Under the pieces are notes generated by a model that was not told the origin of the DNA, ran no database searches, and was given only the letters and a program-made list of their open reading frames with translations. Positions 1 through 6,082 of a stretch of 9,072 bases of DNA are shown in pieces; position 1 is the first letter of the stretch; each line of letters opens with the position of its first letter. The DNA lies in the NCBI GenBank assembly GCA_964479275.1, contig CAYZLR010000117.1, positions 1-9,072 on the forward strand, written 5' to 3'. Source of the stretch: CALLPQ01 sp964479275. GTDB taxonomy: Bacteria; Pseudomonadota; Alphaproteobacteria; Caulobacterales; Parvularculaceae. The position numbers and the translations under genes are program-made.

Positions 1-150
1 TCCGTATGATCTCAAGACGACTGGCTAAATATTAGTTTTGAATCGGACTCTTAGTGAATTAGCCAATTTATCGTGGCAAAGTCTGAACAAAAATACAAGC
101 CTCTTTAAGCTTGTTGATGGTAGCGATGGAAGGCATACTGCACCTGTCCC

Positions 151-180
151 TTGTTTTGCCGCTTATCTCTATTCTATACT
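151..180 (+). promoter_or_regulatory. Candidate sigma70-type promoter of the dioxygenase operon
   Basis: A -35-like TTGTTT lies at 151-156 and a -10-like TATACT at 175-180, with an 18-base spacer. Transcription would start near 186-188, leaving a leader of about 20 bases before the ATG at 208. The -10 matches the consensus at five of six positions; the -35 matches only its first three. No better pair was seen between 1 and 207. The call is by eye only. Confidence 0.35.
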
Positions 181-193
181 CGCTTAAAAGCGA
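180..193. promoter_or_regulatory. Dyad at the putative transcription start (possible operator)
   Basis: TCGCTT (180-185) and AAGCGA (188-193) form a perfect 6-base inverted repeat separated by AA. It overlaps the end of the candidate -10 and the predicted start of transcription, a position where a repressor dimer could act. It is short, so it may be chance, and no regulator gene is in the window. Confidence 0.25.
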
Positions 194-207
194 ATTAGGC
201 CTTTTTC

Positions 208-1695
208 ATGAATCCAAATGCAATTTCCCCCAAAGCGACCTTGTCGCGCTCGCCCCATCCTTATCTCAATGGTGCATGGACACCGTTGCATGAAGAGGTG
301 GATATTAGCGAGTTGGAGGTGATCGGTGGGATACCAAAAGATTTAAACGGGCTTTATCTGCGCAATACTGAAAACCCACTTCATGATGCAATCGGTGTTT
401 ATCATCCGTTTGATGGTGATGGTATGATCCATGCAATTTCTTTCGAGCACGGAAAGGCCCGTTATCGTAATCGGATTGTTAGAACCAAGGGTTTGATTGC
501 AGAGCGGGAAGCGGGGCGCTCTTTATGGGCTGGGATTGCGGGCAATCCTAAAAAGTCAGAACGGCCAGGTTGGGGCGCGCGTGGTGATATGAAGGATGCA
601 TCTTCGACAGATGTTATCGTGCATGGTGGGGAAATCATATCAACATTTTATATGTGCGGAGAGGCATACCGTCTTGATACTGATGGACTGCAAACTCTTG
701 GTGTCGAGGCGTATGTGCCGCCTGAGGGTATATCTGCGCACCCAAAAGTTGACCCTGCCACTGGAGAGATGCTGTTTTTTAACTATGGTAAAGAGCCTCC
801 CTTTATGCACTATGGGGTTGTTGGTGCTGATGGGACCTTAAAAAATTATATTCCGATAAGTTTGCCTGGGCCTCGATTGCCCCACGATATGGCGTTTACG
901 AAAAATTATTCAATTTTAATTGATCTTCCCTTGTTTTGGAGCGCTGAAGGCTTAAAAGCAGGCTATCATTCTGCTAAGTGGCACCCGGAATTGGCCACCC
1001 GATTTGCAATTGTTCCGCGCCATGGGAGTGCCAATGACATCCGTTGGTTTGAAGCGGAACCAACCTATGTGTTGCATTGGATGAATGCGTGGGAAGAGGG
1101 GAATGAAATTATTCTTGATGGGTATTTTCAAGAAAATCCTGACCCTGCACCTCTAGACATTCCGGGTGTTGATCCGCGGTTTGGAAAACTATTAGCAAAT
1201 ATCGATATGCATTCTTTCAAATCCAAGCTGCATCGGTGGCGGTTTAATCTCGAAACGGGTAAAACAATTGAAGAGCGACTCGATGACCGTATTTTAGAAT
1301 TTGGAACCTTTAATCAACAATATGCCGGCATTAAGTCTCGCTATCTTTATTCCACCACGACCAAGCCTGGCTGGTTTCTTTTCAATGGCATAGTTAAGCA
1401 TGACCTCCAAAGCGGTGAAAGTGCTTCTTTATCATTCGGAGAAGAGCGTTATGGTAGCGAAGCGCCGTTTGCGCCGCGTATTGGCGCGATTGATGAAGGT
1501 GATGGGTATTTGATGTCTTTCATCACTGATATGAATACGAAACAATCGGAATGCATCATTGTCGATGCAAAAGACATTGCCGCAGGCCCTGTTGCGCGAA
1601 TTATTTTGCCACATATGATTTCGAGTGGTACCCATGCGGTGTGGGCCTCGCATGATGAGATCCAGGTAGGGAAAACTGCGCGGCGTAACGCCTAA
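208..1695 (+). CDS. Carotenoid oxygenase (RPE65/CCD family) dioxygenase
   Basis: Non-haem Fe(II) dioxygenase, 495 residues, a usual length for the bacterial family. These enzymes cleave a C=C double bond of carotenoids, apocarotenoids or stilbenes to two carbonyl products. All four iron-binding histidines of the seven-bladed propeller can be placed: H178 (SAHPKVDP), H226 (LPHDMAF), H290 (VLHWMNAWEE) and H476 (GTHAVW). Other family hallmarks are LRNTENPL (51-58), YHPFDGDGMIH (65-75), YRNRIVRT (86-93) and the Glu-containing SEAPFAPR (417-424), which matches the usual EP-FVPR block. No signal peptide or transmembrane segment is evident, so it is probably soluble or peripherally membrane-attached. 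The ATG at 208 has only a weak upstream AGG (197-199). It is first in a four-gene + strand cluster; the thiolase begins 8 bases after its stop. Substrate class cannot be decided from motifs: carotenoid, apocarotenoid and lignostilbene cleavage all remain possible. The family call is very secure. Confidence 0.95.
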   Translation: MNPNAISPKATLSRSPHPYLNGAWTPLHEEVDISELEVIGGIPKDLNGLYLRNTENPLHDAIGVYHPFDGDGMIHAISFEHGKARYRNRIVRTKGLIAEREAGRSLWAGIAGNPKKSERPGWGARGDMKDASSTDVIVHGGEIISTFYMCGEAYRLDTDGLQTLGVEAYVPPEGISAHPKVDPATGEMLFFNYGKEPPFMHYGVVGADGTLKNYIPISLPGPRLPHDMAFTKNYSILIDLPLFWSAEGLKAGYHSAKWHPELATRFAIVPRHGSANDIRWFEAEPTYVLHWMNAWEEGNEIILDGYFQENPDPAPLDIPGVDPRFGKLLANIDMHSFKSKLHRWRFNLETGKTIEERLDDRILEFGTFNQQYAGIKSRYLYSTTTKPGWFLFNGIVKHDLQSGESASLSFGEERYGSEAPFAPRIGAIDEGDGYLMSFITDMNTKQSECIIVDAKDIAAGPVARIILPHMISSGTHAVWASHDEIQVGKTARRNA

Positions 1696-1703
1696 GGCAA
1701 TGG

Positions 1704-2939
1704 ATGATGGTGCAAAATTCTGTATATATATTAGGGGGAACACAGACAGATTTTTCTGTGAATTGGACGCGCGAAAATCTGTCCTTATTCGATCTGTTTT
1801 CACATACGGTTTTGTCTGGTCTTGATGTTTGTAATCTTGAGGCGCATGAAATTGAAGTCGGGCATGTTGGTAATTTCGTTGCGGAACTATTTACGGGACA
1901 GGGCATGCTTGGTGGATGGTTTGGCCATGTTGACCCTGCTTTTTCGGGCATGCCGGCGAGTCGTCATGAGGGGGCTTGCGCGTCTGGTTCATTAGCGATC
2001 CTCGCGGCTATGTCGGATATTATGAGTGGCCGATACGGTTTGGCGTGTGTCGTTGGTATTGAAATGATGCGTAATGTTCCCGGACAACAAGCGGCAGACT
2101 ATTTGGGCGCGGCTGCATTTGTTGGTCGTGAGGCGCAAGCCAGTAAATATGTTTGGCCGGCCATGTTCTCTGATCTCGCTCAGGTTTATGATGATCGTTA
2201 TGGCCTCAACCATGAACATTTAATGGGAATTTCCAAGGTTAATTTTGCTAATGGTAAAAGAAACCCAAACTCACAAGCGCGTCATTGGCAATTCACTGAA
2301 AAGAGTTTTACCCAAGATGATGAAGCCAATCCGATTGTAGAGGGGGGGATGCGCAAACAAGATTGTGGGCAAGTGACGGATGGAGCTGCGATTGTGTTTC
2401 TGGCTTCAGAACAAAGAGCGAAGGCTTATGCAAAGGCGCACGATATCCCCCTGGAAAATCTGGCGCAAATTAAAGGGTGGGGACATACAACGGCGCCAAT
2501 GATGTTGCATACAAAACTGGAAGCCAGCCGGCATGAAGATTATGTGCTGCCATGGACACGCAAAGCCATTACCGATGCTTATGCCCGTGCGCACATTAGT
2601 GGTCCGCAAGAGCTGGACGTTATCGAAACCCATGATTGTTTTTCTGTGACAGAATATATGGCGATAGAGCATTTTGGCATCACGGCGCCGGGAGAGGCTT
2701 ATAAAGCGATTGAAGATGAGCGTATCGCGATGAATGGTTCGATCCCGATTAATCCGTCCGGTGGGCTTATAGGCCTTGGTCATCCGGTAGGAGCGACTGG
2801 TGTGCGTATGTTGCTAGACGCCGCAAAGCAAGTCACTGGACGCGCGCAGGATTATCAAGTTGAGGGCGCAAAACTGGCTGCGACTTATAATGTTGGTGGA
2901 TCCGGTACGACCAATTGCTCTTTTGTGGTTGGAATTTAA
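1704..2939 (+). CDS. SCP2-type thiolase (acetyl-CoA acyltransferase family)
   Basis: Thiolase-fold enzyme of 411 residues, expected to cleave 3-oxoacyl-CoA with CoA at the last step of beta-oxidation, or to catalyse the reverse Claisen condensation. The nucleophilic cysteine is C92 in GACASGS. HDCFS (310-314) replaces the classical NEAF block, and GLGHPVGATGV (357-367) carries the third catalytic histidine, H360. At the C-terminus the classical CxG cysteine is absent: the block reads YNVGGSG (395-401). That combination is the SCP2/SCPx thiolase pattern, in which the HDCF cysteine (C311) takes over. SCPx enzymes of eukaryotes act on 2-methyl-branched 3-oxoacyl-CoAs, which fits the racemase two genes downstream. 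No fused SCP2 lipid-binding domain is present. AAGG at 1694-1697, overlapping the upstream stop, serves as ribosome binding site for ATG 1704; ATG 1707 is equally possible. Substrate is inferred, not shown. Confidence 0.93.
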   Translation: MMVQNSVYILGGTQTDFSVNWTRENLSLFDLFSHTVLSGLDVCNLEAHEIEVGHVGNFVAELFTGQGMLGGWFGHVDPAFSGMPASRHEGACASGSLAILAAMSDIMSGRYGLACVVGIEMMRNVPGQQAADYLGAAAFVGREAQASKYVWPAMFSDLAQVYDDRYGLNHEHLMGISKVNFANGKRNPNSQARHWQFTEKSFTQDDEANPIVEGGMRKQDCGQVTDGAAIVFLASEQRAKAYAKAHDIPLENLAQIKGWGHTTAPMMLHTKLEASRHEDYVLPWTRKAITDAYARAHISGPQELDVIETHDCFSVTEYMAIEHFGITAPGEAYKAIEDERIAMNGSIPINPSGGLIGLGHPVGATGVRMLLDAAKQVTGRAQDYQVEGAKLAATYNVGGSGTTNCSFVVGI

Positions 2940-2955
2940 TAAAGCGAGGCGAAAA

Positions 2956-3762
2956 ATGCTGCTCCATATCTTATTATCGAATTTTGCGATCTCGATCTTT
3001 GTATTTTTCCTGGTTTGGTTAATCAGTGTAAAAATTAAAGATGCGAGTATTATTGATATTTTATGGGGGCCATCTCTCGCATTACCTGCGGTTATGACAT
3101 TTTTGCGATTTGAAACGGCTGGGCCGCGGAGTTTGATTCTAACTTTATTGGTCACCCTATGGGCGCTACGCCTTGGAGGATATTTAGCGGTTCGCAATCT
3201 CGGTCATGGCGAAGATTTTCGTTATCAAAATATGCGCAAAAAAGCGGGAAGCGACAAAAAATTTGCTATCGAAAGCCTCTATGGGGTTTATGTATTGCAA
3301 TGCTGCGTTTCGTTCTTTGTCTCATTGCCAGTTCAAATTGGTCAGTTAGGTCATCATAATAGTTTCACTTCACAAGATGGCGGTTTGGGAGAGCTGGCAT
3401 TCCTTGGCATAGCAATTTTTACACTGGGTATTCTGTTCGAAGTGATTGGCGATGCCCAGTTGCGCGCCTTTAAAAAAGATCCATCGAATAAGGGAAAATT
3501 GGTGGATAAAGGTCTGTGGGCGTGGACGCGTCATCCCAATTATTTTGGTGACAGTATGGTTTGGCTCGGATTGACCATGATTGCGCTTGAGAGCCATTAT
3601 TGGTGGTTCACAGTGTTGAGCCCAGTGGTCATGTTTATCTTTTTATATTTTATCTCAGGAAAGAATTTATTAGAGCGATTAATGGCACAGCGCTATCCTG
3701 ACTATCCCGATTATAAAAGGCGAGTGAGTGGATTTTTTCCCCTTCCTCCCAAAAAGTCATGA
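2956..3762 (+). CDS. DUF1295 membrane protein, steroid 5-alpha-reductase-like
   Basis: Integral membrane protein of 268 residues in the DUF1295/steroid 5-alpha-reductase/isoprenylcysteine methyltransferase-like superfamily. Hydrophobic segments lie at about 5-23, 35-50, 58-75, 108-128, 146-164, 200-211 and 217-234. The C-terminal hallmark GLWAWTRHPNYFGDS (186-200) followed by YPDYKRRVSGFFP (250-262) is the region that binds NADPH or the methyl donor in related enzymes. FEVIGDAQLRAF (161-172) matches the family's second conserved block. An upstream ATG-free extension overlapping the thiolase is possible, but ATG 2956 has a good GAGG (2946-2949) six bases before it and gives the normal family length. 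It lies 16 bases after the thiolase and overlaps one possible start of the racemase. Most members are uncharacterised. A double-bond reductase acting on a hydrophobic isoprenoid intermediate is my inference from the fold and neighbours. Confidence 0.9.
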   Translation: MLLHILLSNFAISIFVFFLVWLISVKIKDASIIDILWGPSLALPAVMTFLRFETAGPRSLILTLLVTLWALRLGGYLAVRNLGHGEDFRYQNMRKKAGSDKKFAIESLYGVYVLQCCVSFFVSLPVQIGQLGHHNSFTSQDGGLGELAFLGIAIFTLGILFEVIGDAQLRAFKKDPSNKGKLVDKGLWAWTRHPNYFGDSMVWLGLTMIALESHYWWFTVLSPVVMFIFLYFISGKNLLERLMAQRYPDYPDYKRRVSGFFPLPPKKS

Positions 3763-3772
3763 GACTGATGGA

Positions 3773-4921
3773 ATGGTTGAAGACACTATTTCCCGAAAAC
3801 GAATGACACCAGCTTCTGGTCCTCTTGATGATTTTAGAATTATTGAATTGGCGGGGATTGGTCCCGCGCCACATTGCGGCCAATTGCTGGCTGACATGGG
3901 GGCAGAGGTCATTTTGGTCGATCGTCCCGGTCCACCCCTCCCTTTTTTGGAGCGCCGGGGAAAAAAATCAATTGTTTTAAATTTGCAAAATCCTGACTCC
4001 ATAGAAGCTTTATTGCGGTTGGTTGAGGGGGCCGATGCGTTGATTGAAGGGCTGCGTCCTGGCGTTGTTGAGCGCTTAGGCGTTGGGCCAGATATATGTT
4101 GCCAGCGAAATCCTAAACTTGTTTATGGCCGGATGACAGGTTGGGGACAATCGGGGCCATATGCGGGTATGGCGGGCCATGATATTAATTATCTGTCAAT
4201 TACTGGGGCGCTTCATAGCATTGGCAATGAAAATCAAACGCCGTCACCGCCAGCTAATTTGTTGGGAGATTTTGGGGGAGGGTCTACATTCCTGGCGATC
4301 GGCGTCATGGCGGGCCTTTTAAAGGCGCAAAGAACCGGTCAAGGGGATGTGGTTGACGCAGCTATTACGGACGGGGTTATGGCGTTGATGGGTACGCTCT
4401 ATTCGTTAGATTCTTTGGGGCAATGGTCGCCAAAGCGAGGCAGTAATATGCTTGATGGTGGAGCACCGTTTTATCGTTGCTATAAAACACAAGACGATCT
4501 TTATATGGCGGTTGGCTGTATTGAGCCAAAATTTTTCAAAGAGATGCTGGAGAAACTGGTAATTAAGCATAGTCTCTATGGGGAGCAACTTGATAAATCG
4601 AAATGGCCGACACAACATCACCTATTAGAAAACAAATTTGCACAAAAAACGCGGCAGGAATGGGTGCAGGTTTTTGATGGAAGTGATGCGTGTGTGACGC
4701 CTGTGCTTGATTATCTCGAAGCTTTAGAACACCCTCATAATCAAGCCCGCTCTTCTCATGAAAAAATAGGCACTTTGATCCAGCCAGCAGGTGCGCCAAG
4801 ATTTTCAAACGCCGCAGTTACAGGGGCTAGATCTCTTGCGTCTCATGGTGCGGAAACTCTTTCGGTTTTGCAAGATTTGGGATTTGATGAGGGCGCGATA
4901 CAAAAAATGATGCAAAGCTAA
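3773..4921 (+). CDS. Alpha-methylacyl-CoA racemase (CaiB/BaiF CoA-transferase family III)
   Basis: Interconverts (2R)- and (2S)-2-methylacyl-CoA so that branched chains can enter beta-oxidation; cytoplasmic. The racemase subgroup is shown by three catalytic-residue blocks, numbered from ATG 3773: H136 in AGHDINY, D166 in LLGDFGGGS and E251 in GCIEPKF. These correspond to His126, Asp156 and Glu241 of the Mycobacterium tuberculosis enzyme MCR. IIELAGIGPAPHCGQLLADMGAEV near the N-terminus is also typical (the stretch is split here only by eye: core IELAGIGPAP). Three starts are possible. GTG 3728 has AAAAGG seven bases upstream but overlaps the preceding gene and adds a non-family tail. ATG 3773 has GAGA eight bases upstream and follows the preceding stop by 10 bases. 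ATG 3803 best matches family length but lacks a ribosome binding site. I chose 3773. Racemase rather than CoA-transferase is well supported; the natural substrate is unknown. Confidence 0.92.
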   Translation: MVEDTISRKRMTPASGPLDDFRIIELAGIGPAPHCGQLLADMGAEVILVDRPGPPLPFLERRGKKSIVLNLQNPDSIEALLRLVEGADALIEGLRPGVVERLGVGPDICCQRNPKLVYGRMTGWGQSGPYAGMAGHDINYLSITGALHSIGNENQTPSPPANLLGDFGGGSTFLAIGVMAGLLKAQRTGQGDVVDAAITDGVMALMGTLYSLDSLGQWSPKRGSNMLDGGAPFYRCYKTQDDLYMAVGCIEPKFFKEMLEKLVIKHSLYGEQLDKSKWPTQHHLLENKFAQKTRQEWVQVFDGSDACVTPVLDYLEALEHPHNQARSSHEKIGTLIQPAGAPRFSNAAVTGARSLASHGAETLSVLQDLGFDEGAIQKMMQS

Positions 4922-4994
4922 AGCATTTTTCGAGGTTAAAATTTTTTATGTTATTTACCGAAAAGAGAGATGTTTTAAAATTTCAAATATGGTT

Positions 4995-5028
4995 ATGATC
5001 ATTTGCAAAAGAGGCGTATGCAGATCAT
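4995..5028. other. Imperfect inverted repeat between convergent genes
   Basis: ATGATC (4995-5000) pairs with GATCAT (5023-5028), and the inner TGCA (5004-5007) with TGCA (5019-5022), leaving a three-base bulge and an 11-base loop. It sits between the convergent racemase and phosphatase genes, where a bidirectional terminator would be expected. It has no proper T-run on either side, so terminator function is doubtful. No better terminator was found in 4922-5042. Confidence 0.2.
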
Positions 5029-5042
5029 AATTGCCTACTATT

Positions 5043-5723
5043 TTATAACAGCGCGATAAAATCTTGAAAATTGTCAACAATTTTGGCTGCCCCCGCAGCA
5101 AGCAAGCTTTCTCCATGGCCATCAAAACAATGGCCACCCCCAATAAATCCCCAAACCACCATTCCAGCGGCGAGGCCGGCCTTTACACCTTGAACGCTAT
5201 CTTCAATGACGAGGCATTCTTGCGCATTACGGTTTAATTTTTCTGCTGCATAAATAAATATATCGGGCGCAGGTTTTCCGTGCGCGACGAGTTCTGCGGA
5301 ATAGATATGCGGTGTTAGCAAGTGCCATAAATTGGTATGTTTTAATTTACGTTCAAGAAATTCTGTGCGCGATGAGGAGGCAACAGCGAGATCAAAGCCC
5401 TTAGTTCTCGTCGTCTCTATTGCCAGATTCGCTTTGGGAATAATTTTCAACTCGTTTTTTTTACGCCGCCTCGTTTCGACTAAACCAAAGAATAAGTCTT
5501 CAGGAGCGGCTGCTTGATGTATATCAAAATAAGCGTCTTCCAAGATTTTACGGAAAACATCATCACGATAGCCAGTGAATTTTTGCACCAATTCTTTTGG
5601 CCCCCATTCAAAGCCATAACTATGCAAAAAAGCGGCACTATCTTCTAGCCCAAGCGCTTCGCTGTCAACGAGAACGCCGTCACAGTCAAATAAGATGGTT
5701 GTAATATGCGAAGGGAGGGGCAT
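5043..5723 (-). CDS. HAD-superfamily phosphatase, subfamily IA (beta-phosphoglucomutase-like)
   Basis: Cytoplasmic hydrolase of 226 residues, expected to act on a small phosphorylated metabolite. All four HAD motifs are intact, numbered from ATG 5723. Motif I is FDCDGVLVDSE with nucleophile D13 and acid/base D15. Motif II is VASSS with S116/S117. Motif III is the lysine K150 in HGKPAPDIF. Motif IV is VIEDSVQGVKAG with E174 and D175. The helical cap (type C1) spans roughly residues 20-95. A TTG at 5744 would add seven residues (MIASQSL) but neither start has a clear ribosome binding site; ATG 5723 gives the tighter family N-terminus. The gene is convergent with the racemase, with 121 bases between the stops, and has no operon partner. 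Annotators often call such proteins phosphoglycolate phosphatase, but substrate cannot be told from these motifs. Confidence 0.93.
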   Translation of the reverse strand: MPLPSHITTILFDCDGVLVDSEALGLEDSAAFLHSYGFEWGPKELVQKFTGYRDDVFRKILEDAYFDIHQAAAPEDLFFGLVETRRRKKNELKIIPKANLAIETTRTKGFDLAVASSSRTEFLERKLKHTNLWHLLTPHIYSAELVAHGKPAPDIFIYAAEKLNRNAQECLVIEDSVQGVKAGLAAGMVVWGFIGGGHCFDGHGESLLAAGAAKIVDNFQDFIALL

Positions 5724-6022
5724 AAGGCTTTGTGACGCGATCAACGATGAATTGAAAGGGAAATCTTAATGCCCATCAGAAAATTTTGAATCATTTATGT
5801 CCAAAACAAAAACTCGCAAGTCTCTGAAAGTGTTTGTCACTAAAGCACCACCGCGTCAAATGGGGTCAAGGGGGGGTGAGGTATTGTTTTGTCCTGCCGT
5901 TTCAACGGATCGCTGCATTACATTTTGATAAACGCTCAGCCGATAGCCATTTGATCTGGAAAAATTTTTAAGTTCACTAGAGCAGAATAATCATAGCTCA
6001 CCTCGCAATGGCTTTGTAATCA
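5724..6022. other. Intergenic stretch with no convincing gene
   Basis: This lies between the phosphatase start and the hppA terminator. The longest short frame I noticed runs 5797-5928 on the + strand (43 codons, basic N-terminus MSKTKTRKSLK), but it has no ribosome binding site and no recognisable similarity. The upstream control region of the phosphatase must lie here; I could not pick a convincing -35/-10 pair. No tRNA-like or strong hairpin structure was seen. Confidence 0.5.
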
Positions 6023-6023
6023 T

Positions 6024-6058
6024 AAAAAAAAGCCCGGTGGTTTTTCACCACCGGGCTT
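6024..6058 (-). terminator. Rho-independent terminator of hppA
   Basis: The 11-base arms 6031-6041 (AGCCCGGTGGT) and 6047-6057 (ACCACCGGGCT) are perfectly complementary with a 5-base loop, and an A-T pair (6030/6058) extends the stem to 12. Read on the minus strand, the hairpin is followed at once by seven to eight U residues (complement of 6024-6031). It begins about 25 bases beyond the hppA stop codon. TTTTT at 6060-6064 on the other side gives weak potential in the + direction. Confidence 0.93.
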
Positions 6059-6082
6059 CATTTTTACAATTATGATTGTGGC

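Noticed and set aside
95..114. Hairpin ACAAGC-(8 bases)-GCTTGT as a terminator of an upstream gene
   Set aside because: The stem is only six pairs and is not followed by a T-run.
111..293. 60-residue + strand frame ahead of the dioxygenase
   Set aside because: It needs a TTG start, has no ribosome binding site, overlaps the start of a secure gene and resembles no protein; the first part is probably leader and promoter sequence.
2860..2955. N-terminal extension of the DUF1295 gene inside the thiolase gene
   Set aside because: ATG 2956 has a good GAGG at the right distance and gives the normal family length; the extension is an out-of-frame reading of the thiolase.
5797..5928. 43-codon basic small ORF
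   Set aside because: No ribosome binding site, no recognised family and a short frame; chance cannot be excluded.
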